From: Lentimicrobiaceae bacterium
Lineage (GTDB): Bacteria > Bacteroidota > Bacteroidia > Bacteroidales > F082
Direction: 5' to 3'
DNA: 64,000 nucleotides
NCBI GenBank assembly: GCA_015061315.1
Contig: SUWV01000001.1
Span: 124,001 to 188,000 of the forward strand
The notes under the pieces were generated by a model. It saw only the letters and a list, made by a program, of their open reading frames with translations, was not told the DNA's origin and made no database searches. Of the stretch, positions 47,788 through 57,115 are shown piece after piece. Position 1 is the stretch's first letter. Each line of letters begins with the position of its first letter. Made by a program: the position numbers and the translations under genes.

Positions 47788-49527
47788 ATGAGTGATTTCA
47801 AAGAAATTGAAAAAGAAGAAAAAAAATCGCTGAACTTCATCGAAGCAAAGGTGGTTGAAGATTTGCAAAATGGCAAGAATGACGGTCGTGTTCAAACACG
47901 ATTCCCTCCAGAACCTAACGGTTATCTTCATATAGGTCACGCTAAAGCCATCTGCTTAGATTTCGGTATAGCGAAAAAATATAATGGCGTTTGTAACCTT
48001 CGTTTCGACGATACCAATCCAACTAAGGAAGATGTTGAATATGTAGATTCAATAAAAGAGGACATCCAATGGCTCGGATTCCAATGGGCTAATGAATATT
48101 ATGCTTCTGATTATTTCCAACAGCTTTGGGATTTTGCAATTCGTCTCATAAAGGAAGGTAGAGCTTATATCGACGAGCAGACCTCAGAAGAAATTGCTGC
48201 TCAAAAAGGAACGCCTACCGTTCCAGGAACTGAAAGCCCTTATCGTAACCGCCCTATAGAAGAGTCGTTAGAGCTTTTCCATAAGATGAATAGCGGTGAG
48301 ATTGAAGAGGGTAAGATGGTGCTCCGCGCAAAGATAGACATGGCTAATTCTAACATGCACTTCCGCGACCCTATCATCTATCGCGTGGTGAAGACACCAC
48401 ATCATCGTACCGGCAACACTTGGTATGCTTATCCGATGTATGACTTCGCTCATGGACAAAGCGACTACTTTGAAGGCGTAACTCATTCATTGTGTACTCT
48501 CGAGTTTGTCGTGCATCGTCCTTTGTACGATTATTTCATCGATGAGTTGAAAGAACAGAAAGACTTAGACGATCATCGTCCACGTCAATATGAGTTTAAT
48601 AAGCTTAACTTCAATTATACATTGCTAAGCAAGCGTAACCTTCTGATCCTCGTGAAAGAAGGTCTCGTCAACGGCTGGGACGATCCTCGAATGCCTACTA
48701 TCTGCGGTTTCCGTCGTCGTGGCTACACTCCAGAGTCGATTCATAAATTGATAGATAAAATCGGATACACAACATACGAGGCTGTCAACGACTTCGCACT
48801 TTTGGAAAGCACCATACGCGAAGACCTCAACGCTCGTGCCACCCGCGTTTCTGCTGTCATCAATCCTGTAAAACTTGTCATTACAAATTATCCAGAAGGA
48901 CAGTCGGAAGAGATGGAGGCTGTCAATAATCCTGAAGATGAAAATTCAGGAACTCACAATATCACTTTCAGCCGCGAGTTATGGATTGAACGCGAAGACT
49001 TTATGGAAGACGCTCCTAAAAAATATTTCCGCATGACTCCAGGCAATGAGGTCCGTTTGAAGAACGCTTATATAGTAAAATGTAAAGATTGCAAGAAAGA
49101 CGAAAACGGCAATGTAGTAGAAGTCTATGCAGAATATGATCCTGAGACAAAGAGCGGCATGGCAGGAGCAAACCGTAAGGTGAAAGGCACCTTGCACTGG
49201 GTGAGCTGCGATCATTGCATTCAAGCTGAAGTGAGATTATACGACAGATTGTGGCTGAATGAGAATCCTCGCGAAGCAATAGCTAAGATTCAAGAAGAGC
49301 AGCAATGCTCGGCTCTCGAAGCAATGAAACAGGTAATAAATCCTAACTCCTTGGAAATAAGAAAAGAATGTTACGTAGAACAATTCCTCGCCGACGCTAA
49401 ACCTCTCGACCACTTCCAATTCCAAAGAATAGGTTACTTCACAGTCGATAAGGAAAGCTCTGCCGAACATCTCGTTTTCAACAGAACAGTAACACTGAAA
49501 GATACTTTTCAACTTCCTCAGAAATAA
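47788..49527 (+). CDS. glnS: Glutamine-tRNA ligase
   Basis: TRFPPEPNGYLHIGHAKAICLDFGIA; LRFDDTNPTKEDVEYVDSIKEDIQWLGF; LSKRNLLILV. ATG at 47788 preferred over TTG 47767. Confidence 0.96.
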   Translation: MSDFKEIEKEEKKSLNFIEAKVVEDLQNGKNDGRVQTRFPPEPNGYLHIGHAKAICLDFGIAKKYNGVCNLRFDDTNPTKEDVEYVDSIKEDIQWLGFQWANEYYASDYFQQLWDFAIRLIKEGRAYIDEQTSEEIAAQKGTPTVPGTESPYRNRPIEESLELFHKMNSGEIEEGKMVLRAKIDMANSNMHFRDPIIYRVVKTPHHRTGNTWYAYPMYDFAHGQSDYFEGVTHSLCTLEFVVHRPLYDYFIDELKEQKDLDDHRPRQYEFNKLNFNYTLLSKRNLLILVKEGLVNGWDDPRMPTICGFRRRGYTPESIHKLIDKIGYTTYEAVNDFALLESTIREDLNARATRVSAVINPVKLVITNYPEGQSEEMEAVNNPEDENSGTHNITFSRELWIEREDFMEDAPKKYFRMTPGNEVRLKNAYIVKCKDCKKDENGNVVEVYAEYDPETKSGMAGANRKVKGTLHWVSCDHCIQAEVRLYDRLWLNENPREAIAKIQEEQQCSALEAMKQVINPNSLEIRKECYVEQFLADAKPLDHFQFQRIGYFTVDKESSAEHLVFNRTVTLKDTFQLPQK

Positions 49528-49560
49528 TTGACGAAAGAAAAGAAAAAAATTGTATCTTTG
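49528..49560 (+). promoter_or_regulatory. Promoter upstream of tRNA-Thr
   Basis: TTG-N22-TATCTTTG immediately after the glnS stop. Confidence 0.55.
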
Positions 49561-49570
49561 CAAAGATAAA

Positions 49571-49596
49571 TAGAGACGTCACATGTGGCGTCTCTA
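49571..49596. repeat. Near-perfect palindrome TAGAGACGTCACATGTGGCGTCTCTA
   Basis: 13-bp half-sites pair almost completely; related GACG...CGTC palindromes occur at ~52867, ~54062, ~55333. Confidence 0.85.
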
Positions 49597-49600
49597 TTAA

Positions 49601-49673
<73 letters not shown>

Positions 49674-49696
49674 CAAATATAAAGGCTATAAGACTG

Positions 49697-49757
49697 AGAG
49701 TCAATAAGTCTATAAGTAAACACTTCTTAGCTTATAGTCTTCTTGACTCTTTTTTTA
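49697..49757 (+). terminator. Hairpin built from 8-bp repeats followed by T-run, downstream of tRNA-Thr
   Basis: AGAGTCAA..AAGTCTATAAG ... CTTATAGTCTTCTTGACTCTTTTTTT. Confidence 0.7.
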
Positions 49758-49768
49758 AACTATATACT

Positions 49769-50473
49769 ATGAATTACTATAAAGAAACTTTTTCAGAAAA
49801 CACAAAAATGGCGGAGTTGGTAATTTCTAATCCTAAGCTTATGCTGACTCTGTCGCGCTTCGGAATTGAACTCGGCTTCGGCGATCATAACGTGAAAGAA
49901 GTATGCGAGAAAGCTAATGTCTCTCCTTCCTTCTTCTTGCTAATCTGTAATTTATATTCAAATCCGAATTTTATCCCATCGCAAGATGATATTAAATCTG
50001 TCGATACAAAGATATTGTCATATCTCTTGGAGTCGCATAAGTATTATTTGAAAGAAAAGCTGCCTCATATCGAATCACATCTCGAAAAAATCATTGAGGC
50101 TTGTCCCGAAAAATTTGCTAATACGATAAATCGTTTCTATAAAGAATATAAAAATGAGGTGACAAGTCACTTTAAATATGAGGAGCAGATAGTATTTCCT
50201 TATATCTATTCCTTGCTTGACAATTCATCGGAGAAAAGCTTCTCAATAAAGGAGTTTAAATCAAATCATACTAATATTGATGACAAACTTAATGATTTGA
50301 TGAACATACTTATTAAATATCTTCCTGCCGACATCTACCCTAAGGAAAGAATAGAAATATCTCTTGATATTATGGAAGTCTTTTCCGACTTAAAATGTCA
50401 TACCTTGGTAGAAGAGCGCGTGCTCGTTCCTTTTGTAGAATTATTAGAAAGACAACGTTATGAAAACAAATAA
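49769..50473 (+). CDS. Hemerythrin-domain (HHE) protein
   Basis: Helical protein with spaced His/Glu: SHKYYLKEKLPHIESH, HFKYEEQIVFPYI, SNHTNIDDKL, CHTLVEERVLVPFVELLE. Confidence 0.85.
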   Translation: MNYYKETFSENTKMAELVISNPKLMLTLSRFGIELGFGDHNVKEVCEKANVSPSFFLLICNLYSNPNFIPSQDDIKSVDTKILSYLLESHKYYLKEKLPHIESHLEKIIEACPEKFANTINRFYKEYKNEVTSHFKYEEQIVFPYIYSLLDNSSEKSFSIKEFKSNHTNIDDKLNDLMNILIKYLPADIYPKERIEISLDIMEVFSDLKCHTLVEERVLVPFVELLERQRYENK

Positions 50474-51053
50474 GTTGATAATCGTTGAACCTTCTCCGAT
50501 AATTTCTGCTGGCTTAATCAGATACCTCGAAGATATTAATCAAATACAGATAGTATCGGTATTGGATAGTGCAGAGTCGCTGCAAGAAAAGATTGTAGTG
50601 CATAATCCGGATTTGCTGATAATAAATCCTTTGATTATTGGATATAATAATATCAATTTATTCAGACAATTTACACAGAACAATCCTAATATTTTGTGCG
50701 TCGCTCTTATCACGACTTATATCGACAGAGTTTTCTTAAAGAATTTTAAGGATACGATAGAACTTACTGATAGCAAGCAGAAAGTCGTTAATAAGATTAT
50801 CAATCTTTTGAATAATAATGAAGAAACGACACAAAATGATACCGTAGAATTGTCGAATCGTGAGACGGAAGTCCTGGTTCGTGTTGCCAAAGGAATGACA
50901 AACAAAGACATTTCTGAAGTCTTGAACATATCAGTTCATACCGTTATCACTCACAGAAAAAACATCGTCAAGAAGACTGGAATTAAGTCGGTGTCGGGAC
51001 TTACTGTCTACGCGCTTCTCAACAATCTTATTGATGAGTCTGACATTAATTAG
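50460..51053 (+). CDS. LuxR/NarL-type response regulator with degenerate receiver
   Basis: C-terminal HTH LSNRETEVLVRVAKGMTNKDISEVLNISVHTVITHRKNIVKKTGIKSVSGL; receiver-like N-terminus lacks canonical Asp (LLIINPLII). Confidence 0.88.
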   Translation: MKTNKLIIVEPSPIISAGLIRYLEDINQIQIVSVLDSAESLQEKIVVHNPDLLIINPLIIGYNNINLFRQFTQNNPNILCVALITTYIDRVFLKNFKDTIELTDSKQKVVNKIINLLNNNEETTQNDTVELSNRETEVLVRVAKGMTNKDISEVLNISVHTVITHRKNIVKKTGIKSVSGLTVYALLNNLIDESDIN

Positions 51054-51931
51054 ATTAAACTTACGATAAGTACGGTGATTGCGAAAATCATTGACTCCAT
51101 TGATGCCTTTCCTAACAACTCATTTAGCTGTTTTCCTTTGTATCTATTTAAATTTCTGAAAAGGATCAGTGAATAGATAACCAATGGAATTATAGCGATT
51201 GCCCATACCTTATAGTTGCAGATGTCTTTCATGAAATAAAATCCTAATCCGCAAGCAATCAATGGGTTTAATAAGAAAACGGTTTTCATGAACTTGCTTC
51301 CGAATATTCCAACTGTCGTGGTTTTATTGAATAACTTATCTTCTTCCTCGTCACGAATGTTGTTCACGATAAGTAACTCATCAACAACGAGTCCCATCGC
51401 GAAACCTGCAGCTATTATTTCCCAATTTATTTCTTTTGTTAAAATAAAGTAAGTAAAACTTACAGGGATAATTCCGAAGAATAATATTACTGCTATGTCA
51501 CCTAATGCGTTGTAAGATAATGGTATTGGACCCATTGAGTAACAAAAAGCGGCTGCTATTATCAATAATCCGAAAGGTAATAAAATCCAGCCTCCCCAAT
51601 ATATTAATGGTAATCCAACAAATAGACATAAAGCTGCCGATATGAATATAGCGATGCGCATCTCTTTTTGCGTTATCTCACCGCTGACCAATTTTCTGTC
51701 CTTGCTGAGACTGTTCTCGTTGTCGCAGCCAGTCTGGAAATCAGCATAGTCGTTGACTAAATTTGATGTCGTTTGCGCTAATACAGCGAATAACAAACAC
51801 AATGCTGCAGGTAACCATTTTACGTGACCCTCACTGAAAGCTATAGCGGCAGACATTATCACCGTCGACATTGATACAAAGAAAGAATACGGTCTGATGG
51901 CGAAAAACCATTTTTTAATACTTTTTAACAT
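51050..51931 (-). CDS. menA: 1,4-dihydroxy-2-naphthoate polyprenyltransferase
   Basis: UbiA-family; LVNDYADFQTGCDNENS; VVDELLIVNNIRDEEEDKLFNKTTTVGIFG. Confidence 0.92.
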   Translation of the reverse strand: MLKSIKKWFFAIRPYSFFVSMSTVIMSAAIAFSEGHVKWLPAALCLLFAVLAQTTSNLVNDYADFQTGCDNENSLSKDRKLVSGEITQKEMRIAIFISAALCLFVGLPLIYWGGWILLPFGLLIIAAAFCYSMGPIPLSYNALGDIAVILFFGIIPVSFTYFILTKEINWEIIAAGFAMGLVVDELLIVNNIRDEEEDKLFNKTTTVGIFGSKFMKTVFLLNPLIACGLGFYFMKDICNYKVWAIAIIPLVIYSLILFRNLNRYKGKQLNELLGKASMESMIFAITVLIVSLI

Positions 51932-51991
51932 ACTATATTTTTATGTTTTATATTTTATATTTATGAATTATATATAATCACTCTAAAACTT

Positions 51992-52088
51992 TCGTGAAAT
52001 TTAGCGAGAGTTTAGCGTTATTTCGTGGACCATTCGTTGACCATTTCGTGAAATTTAGCGTTATTTCGTGGACTATTTCGTGGACAAT
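51992..52088. repeat. Degenerate tandem repeats (GTCCACGAAATA / CGCTAAATTTCACGAAAT words) overlapping the ubiE stop codon
   Basis: tttcgtgaaatttagcg and ttatttcgtggacc repeated between menA and ubiE; ubiE ends ...S T K stop inside TCCACGAAATAG. Confidence 0.85.
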
Positions 52089-52825
52089 CCTTCATACATT
52101 CTGCACAATCCGAAAGTCAGTGCTTTTTGACGAACATCTTTAAAGCCGCACTCTTCCATCGTTTGTAAAAAATCTTTAGGTTTAGGGAAGTTCATAACAG
52201 ATTGAGGCAGATAAGTGTAGGCTTTATTATCGCCAGATATTTTCTTTCCGATGAAAGGCAATATGTGAAGGAAGTATAATTTATATAATGAAAGTAAGAT
52301 TTTATTTTGAGGGACGGAGAGCTCTAATATTAATAGGAGTCCGTTAGGTTTCAAGACGCGATGAAGTTCTTTCAAGCCTTTCTTTTTATCTTCAAAGTTT
52401 CTGATGCCGAAGGCGATGAAAGCCGCATCGAAGGTGTTATCGTTGAAGCTAAGATTTTCGCAGTCTTCCACTTTTAAAGATATGACGGAATTTAGATTTA
52501 GCTCTTCTATTTTCTTTTCACCTACTTTAAGCATTCCCTCAGAAATATCGACTCCTACCACGCGAGGAACGCCTGCTTTTGCTAAGGCGATGGTAGAGTC
52601 GGCAGTTCCGCAAGCCACATCTAAAACCTCAGAATCTGAGAATCTGAGAACCTGAGAATTATTTTTCAGTTTTTCAGATTCTGAGTTTTTCAGATTTTTA
52701 ACGATGCGTTTAACGGATTTCTTCCTCCATATTTTATCAATATTGAGTGAAAGTATATGATTTAATTTGTCGTATGTCGGGGCGATGTTATTGAACATCG
52801 AACGCACGAAATTCTTTTCTGCCAT
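52073..52825 (-). CDS. ubiE: Demethylmenaquinone methyltransferase (UbiE/MenG)
   Basis: FVRSMFNNIAPTYDKLNHILSLNIDKIWRKKSVKRI; VLDVACGTADSTIALAKAG; AAFIAFGIRNFEDKKKGLKELHRVLKPNGLLLILE. Confidence 0.93.
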   Translation of the reverse strand: MAEKNFVRSMFNNIAPTYDKLNHILSLNIDKIWRKKSVKRIVKNLKNSESEKLKNNSQVLRFSDSEVLDVACGTADSTIALAKAGVPRVVGVDISEGMLKVGEKKIEELNLNSVISLKVEDCENLSFNDNTFDAAFIAFGIRNFEDKKKGLKELHRVLKPNGLLLILELSVPQNKILLSLYKLYFLHILPFIGKKISGDNKAYTYLPQSVMNFPKPKDFLQTMEECGFKDVRQKALTFGLCRMYEGLSTK

Positions 52826-52938
52826 ACCTATTAAAGTCTATAAGTCAACAAGTCAACGAGTCAACAAGTAGAGACGCGTCGATTACACCGATAAAATTAA
52901 TAATATGTAATTGACACGTCTAAACAAGTCATTGTTCA

Positions 52939-53955
52939 TTATAAATTATTCATTTCTTTTGTTGAGAGTAGTCCACAGGCGGCGTCGATGTCTTGTCCAC
53001 GCGACGCTCTTATCGTTGCGATGATGCCTTTGTCGTTGAGGCGGTCGCGGAAACGTATCATATCTTCATTAGTAGGGCTTTGCAAGTTGACGCCTGGGAT
53101 GTTGTGGAAACGAATGAGGTTCACTCTGCAACGGAGGCTGCCAAGTTGTTTAGCGAGTTCTTTGATATGGTCGGAAGTGTCGTTGAGACCTTTGAAGACG
53201 ATATATTCAAAGAAGACGCGACGTTGTCCGCTCCAGTCGTGCTGACGTATCGCATGTATCACTTCGCGAATAGGATAAGCTTTTTCCACAGGCATGATCT
53301 TCATTCTCTCGTCATGGAAAGGAGAGTGAAGACTGACGGCGAGGTTGCACTTCGATTCTTCAAGAAAACGTTTCATATAAGGTATCACGCCTACTGTCGA
53401 GACAGTGATGCGAGTTGGGCTCATGGCGAGACCCCAGTCGGAAGTCATGACGTTGAGCGTACGCATGAGGTTGTCGTAGTTGTTCATCGGCTCGCCCATT
53501 CCCATGAAGACGAAGTTAGTAAGCTTTTCGTATTCAGGGAGGTTGAGAATTTGATTTAAGATGTCGCTTGCTGGGAGATTCTCTTGAAATCCTTGTTTAC
53601 CTGTCTGACAGAAGAGGCAGTTCATTTTGCAACCTACTTGCGAAGAGACGCATAAGGTGGCACGTTCTTTATCAGGGATGTAAGCCGACTCTATGAAGTT
53701 ATCGCCGCCAGGGAATAGATATTTCTTCGTTCCGTCTTTCGACTCTTGGACGGTGATGTGGTTTCTGTAGCCAGTAGTATAATTTTCTGATAATAATTGG
53801 CGTGTTGATTTAGAGAGGTTTGTCATCTCATCGAAGCTGCCGCAATGTTTTTTATAGAGCCATTCGGTGAGCTGTTTGGCTGTAAACTTCGGCAATCCAT
53901 GTTGATTGACGATCTCTTGTATTTCTGATAAAGATAAACCGAGTAATGATTTCAT
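52939..53955 (-). CDS. rlmN: 23S rRNA (adenine(2503)-C(2))-methyltransferase
   Basis: Radical SAM CVSSQVGCKMNCLFCQTGKQGFQENL; FMGMGEPMNNYDN; ITVSTVGVIPYM; NLAVSLHSPFHDERMKIMP. Confidence 0.96.
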   Translation of the reverse strand: MKSLLGLSLSEIQEIVNQHGLPKFTAKQLTEWLYKKHCGSFDEMTNLSKSTRQLLSENYTTGYRNHITVQESKDGTKKYLFPGGDNFIESAYIPDKERATLCVSSQVGCKMNCLFCQTGKQGFQENLPASDILNQILNLPEYEKLTNFVFMGMGEPMNNYDNLMRTLNVMTSDWGLAMSPTRITVSTVGVIPYMKRFLEESKCNLAVSLHSPFHDERMKIMPVEKAYPIREVIHAIRQHDWSGQRRVFFEYIVFKGLNDTSDHIKELAKQLGSLRCRVNLIRFHNIPGVNLQSPTNEDMIRFRDRLNDKGIIATIRASRGQDIDAACGLLSTKEMNNL

Positions 53956-54156
53956 GATTGTATTATTCCTATTCTAATATTTTACGCAACAAATATACGC
54001 AATATTATTCCTATTTTGGAGATTTGGGGAATAAAATAACTCGATTTTAATGTAGAAAGATTGTAGGGACGTATCAATGATACCTTCAACATAAACTCTC
54101 ATTGATGCGTCTAATAAAATTAGGAATTATATTTTGTCATTAACCTTTCGTCAAAC

Positions 54157-54190
54157 AAAAAAAGCAGCCTCGATTTTCGAAGCTGCCTTT
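54157..54190 (-). terminator. Intrinsic terminator of tRNA-Leu
   Basis: Minus strand GGCAGCTTCGAAAATCGAGGCTGCTTTTTTT. Confidence 0.85.
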
Positions 54191-54194
54191 GCAG

Positions 54195-54278
54195 TACCCA
54201 GGGCCGGGATCGAACCGGCACGAGTGTTACCTCATCGGTTTTTGAGACCGACGCGTCTACCAATTCCGCCACCTAGGC
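54195..54278 (-). tRNA. tRNA-Leu (anticodon CAA)
   Basis: RC: GCCTAGGTGGCGGAATTGGTAGACGCGTCGGTCTCAAAAACCGATGAGGTAACACTCGTGCCGGTTCGATCCCGGCCCTGGGTA; long variable arm. Confidence 0.95.
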
Positions 54279-54334
54279 TTAAAATTTCAACGAACTACTG
54301 CGTCTCATTTGCGAGTGCAAAAGTAATAATTTTT

Positions 54335-54366
54335 TTGTTACGGCAAAGAAAAATTTTATATTTTTG
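54335..54366 (+). promoter_or_regulatory. Promoter of prs
   Basis: TTG-N21-TATTTTTG. Confidence 0.6.
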
Positions 54367-54398
54367 CAAAAATTTTAAAATCAATTAAAATTAATGTC

Positions 54399-55334
54399 AT
54401 GAAAGAGCCTTTGGTATCAATCTTTTCAGGTAGAGCCACACGTTATTTAGCTGAAGAAATAGCTAAACATTATGGCAAACCTCTCGGTCAATCAAGTGTT
54501 TTGGTATTCTCTGATGGAGAATTTCAACCAAGTTTCGAAGAAAATTTACGCGGTAGAGACGTATTCTTAATTCAATCAACATTCCCACCAACAGAAAATA
54601 TGATGGAGTTGTTGTTGATGGTTGACGCTGCAAAACGTGCATCAGCACGTAGAATCATTGCCGTTATCCCTTATTTCGGCTTCGCACGTCAAGATAGAAA
54701 AGACCGTCCTCGTATCAGTATTGCAGCTAAATTGATGGCTGACTTATTGACAACAGCAGGCGTAACACGTATCATCACTATGGATATTCACGCCGACCAA
54801 ATCCAAGGTTTCTTCAACGTTCCTGTTGATAACATCTTCGCTTCAAAGATTTTCGTTCCTTATATCGAAAGCCTTAAGTTACCTGAGTTGATGATTGCAT
54901 CACCAGATGCTGGCGGTACTCGTCGTGCTGCTTCTTACGCTAAGATGTTGAACACAGTATTTTCAATATGCCACAAGCAACGTTCAAAACCAAATGCAAT
55001 TGAACAAATGTTGCTCATCGGTGATGTTAAAGATAAAGATGTTATCCTTATCGACGACATGATCGACACTGCTGGTACAATCACAAAAGCTGGTAAGTTG
55101 ATAAAAGACAGCGGTGCTCGCAGCGTACGCGCTTTTGCAACACACCCAATATTATCTGGCGAAGCAATGGAAAGAATAGAAAACTCAGTATTCGACGAAG
55201 TAGTTGTTACAGACACTATTCCAATTGCTAACCCAAGCAGCAAGATTCACGTTCTTTCAACAGCACCTCTCTTCGCAGAAGTCATCAAACGTGTTGAAAA
55301 CTACGAATCATTAAGCGATTTATTCAAGATATAA
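54399..55334 (+). CDS. prs: Ribose-phosphate pyrophosphokinase
   Basis: VLVFSDGEFQPSFEENLRGRDVFLIQSTFPPTENMMELLLMVDAAKRASA; RQDRKDRPRISIAAKLMADLL; DVILIDDMIDTAGTI. Confidence 0.96.
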   Translation: MKEPLVSIFSGRATRYLAEEIAKHYGKPLGQSSVLVFSDGEFQPSFEENLRGRDVFLIQSTFPPTENMMELLLMVDAAKRASARRIIAVIPYFGFARQDRKDRPRISIAAKLMADLLTTAGVTRIITMDIHADQIQGFFNVPVDNIFASKIFVPYIESLKLPELMIASPDAGGTRRAASYAKMLNTVFSICHKQRSKPNAIEQMLLIGDVKDKDVILIDDMIDTAGTITKAGKLIKDSGARSVRAFATHPILSGEAMERIENSVFDEVVVTDTIPIANPSSKIHVLSTAPLFAEVIKRVENYESLSDLFKI

Positions 55335-55372
55335 ATGTACGTACGGACGTGGCTTGCCGCGTCCATACATTA
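55333..55372. repeat. GGACG...CGTCC palindromic intergenic repeat between prs and rplY
   Basis: atgtacgtacggacgtggcttgccgcgtccatacatt. Confidence 0.7.
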
Positions 55373-55406
55373 AAATAATTATTAACAAATTTTTAAAAAT
55401 TAAATT

Positions 55407-55979
55407 ATGAATTCAGTATCATTGAGCGGTTCTCTTCGTGAGAACGTAGGGAAAAAAGATGCTAAAAAATTACGCGCACAAGGTTTAGTTCCATGTGTTA
55501 TTTACGGTAACGGCAGAGAAGTACGTTTCTACACAGAGGCTAAGAGCTTCAAAACTATCCTCTTCACTCCAGAAACATACATCATCGACTTCACAATCGA
55601 TGGTCAAGTTTATCGTACAATCCTCCAAGACATCCAATATCACCCAATCAGCGACGAAGTTCTTCACGCTGACTTCTTGGAAGTAACAGAAGAAAAAGCT
55701 ATCACTGTAACTCTTCCAGTTCGTACAGAAGGTACATCACCAGGTGTTATGCGCGGTGGTAAACTTAAAGTTAGAATCCCACGCCTTAAAGTTAAAGGCT
55801 TAATCAAAGATCTTCCTGCTTTCGTTATGGTAAACATTTCAGAATTGAATGTCAACCAAGCTATCAGAGTAAAAGACCTCGTTATCGAAAACGTTACTCC
55901 ATTAGTAGCAGCTAACAACATCGTTTGCGACGTTAAAGCTAAGAAATCAGCTATCGCTGACGAAGAAACAGAAGAATAA
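55407..55979 (+). CDS. rplY: 50S ribosomal protein L25 / general stress protein Ctc
   Basis: MNSVSLSGSLRENVGKKDAKKLRAQGLVPCVIYGNGREVRFYTEAKSFKTILFTPETYIIDFTIDGQVYRTILQDIQYHPISDEVLHADFLEV. Confidence 0.95.
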   Translation: MNSVSLSGSLRENVGKKDAKKLRAQGLVPCVIYGNGREVRFYTEAKSFKTILFTPETYIIDFTIDGQVYRTILQDIQYHPISDEVLHADFLEVTEEKAITVTLPVRTEGTSPGVMRGGKLKVRIPRLKVKGLIKDLPAFVMVNISELNVNQAIRVKDLVIENVTPLVAANNIVCDVKAKKSAIADEETEE

Positions 55980-56086
55980 TAAAAAAATTAAAATGCTGAA
56001 TGGAAAAAGAGGAGCCAGTTTTTTGGTTCCTCTTTTTTTATGTATTCTTTATATACTGAGTCGTTGATTATTACTGCGATTCTGAT

Positions 56087-56773
56087 TTATCCTGTACATG
56101 CTGCTGTAGCAACGCTCATTCTGATATTATTGATTTGTGATAAGATCTTCCCAGCAGCCAACAATGTTGCTCCTGTAGTCAGTACATCATCTATCAGTAA
56201 AATATGTTTGTTTTCTAATATTTTATAATCTTTAATATCGAAGATGTCTTTCACATTGTCCCAGCGTTCTTCTCTCGATTTCTTAGTCTGGGTTGAAGTA
56301 AATACCTTTCTGTAAAGGCAGTCCTTTGCTATGGGTATATTGGTTCTATCTTCTACACCTTGTGCGATCACTAAACTCTGGTTGTAACCACGCATAAATT
56401 CTTTTTTGGGATGAAGCGGGATGGGAACTAGATAATCAATGTCTTGGAATAATTTAGCGTTTTTAATACTTTCTCCTAATTGTTTCCCGAGGAAAATGCC
56501 AGCCTCTTTATTCCCTTGATATTTCAGTTGGTGCAGCAGATGCTGAACATTGCCCGTCTTGCTGAAAAAATACTCTGCCGTAACAGCTTGAAAATTTACT
56601 TGTCCCCAAAAACTCTGAGCTAAAGGGTTTTCAAGATTGTTTTCATAATGTGTTTTGGGTAATAGATGACGACAAGTAAGGCATACCGTTTCTTCGCTAT
56701 GTGTTAGAAGGTTGCCACAAGCAGGACAAACTTGTGGATAAATAAGATTGATTAGATGCTTTAAAAGTTTCAT
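56087..56773 (-). CDS. ComF family phosphoribosyltransferase-like protein
   Basis: LIYPQVCPACGNLLTHSEETVCLTCRHLLP; LVPIPLHPKKEFMRGYNQSLVIAQGV; ILLIDDVLTTGATL. Confidence 0.92.
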   Translation of the reverse strand: MKLLKHLINLIYPQVCPACGNLLTHSEETVCLTCRHLLPKTHYENNLENPLAQSFWGQVNFQAVTAEYFFSKTGNVQHLLHQLKYQGNKEAGIFLGKQLGESIKNAKLFQDIDYLVPIPLHPKKEFMRGYNQSLVIAQGVEDRTNIPIAKDCLYRKVFTSTQTKKSREERWDNVKDIFDIKDYKILENKHILLIDDVLTTGATLLAAGKILSQINNIRMSVATAACTG

Positions 56774-56889
56774 TTTTAAGGTTTATATGGTTTAAGATGA
56801 TTTTAACTTAGTCTCGGCAAAGATAAAAAGAAAATTCTTAAATCATTAAAAATTAACATTTTTTAACGTATGTTAAAAAATGTTCTAAC

Positions 56890-56919
56890 AAAAAAAAGAC
56901 GCCACATTGTGACGTCTTC
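56890..56919 (-). terminator. Intrinsic terminator of tRNA-Cys
   Basis: Minus strand AAGACGTCACAATGTGGCGTCTTTTTTTT. Confidence 0.85.
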
Positions 56920-56927
56920 TGCTGTTG

Positions 56928-56998
56928 AGGTACCAGACGGAGTCGAACCGCCGTACAAGGTTTTGCAGACCTCTGCCTAGCCACTCGGCCATGGTACC
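56928..56998 (-). tRNA. tRNA-Cys (anticodon GCA)
   Basis: RC: GGTACCATGGCCGAGTGGCTAGGCAGAGGTCTGCAAAACCTTGTACGGCGGTTCGACTCCGTCTGGTACCT. Confidence 0.95.
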
Positions 56999-57072
56999 TT
57001 TTTGAGACTGCAAAGATACAATATTTTTTTAATCTACAAACGTTATTTTAAATTTTTTAACAATTATTTTTT

Positions 57073-57115
57073 TAAGTCTACAAGTCAACGAGACAACAAG
57101 TCTACAAGTCAGCGT
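57073..57115. repeat. 8-bp phased repeat array AGTCTACA AGTCAACG AGACAACA AGTCTACA AGTCAGCG abutting the folB stop
   Basis: Direct reading of 57076-57115. Confidence 0.85.

Noticed and set aside
52993-53559. 188-aa plus-strand ORF
   Set aside because: Lies fully antisense to rlmN, whose conserved motifs are intact; composition is a mirror of the coding strand.
57073-57115. Could the 8-bp arrays be CRISPR repeats?
   Set aside because: Units are 7-8 bp, contiguous with no spacers, and no cas genes are present in the window.
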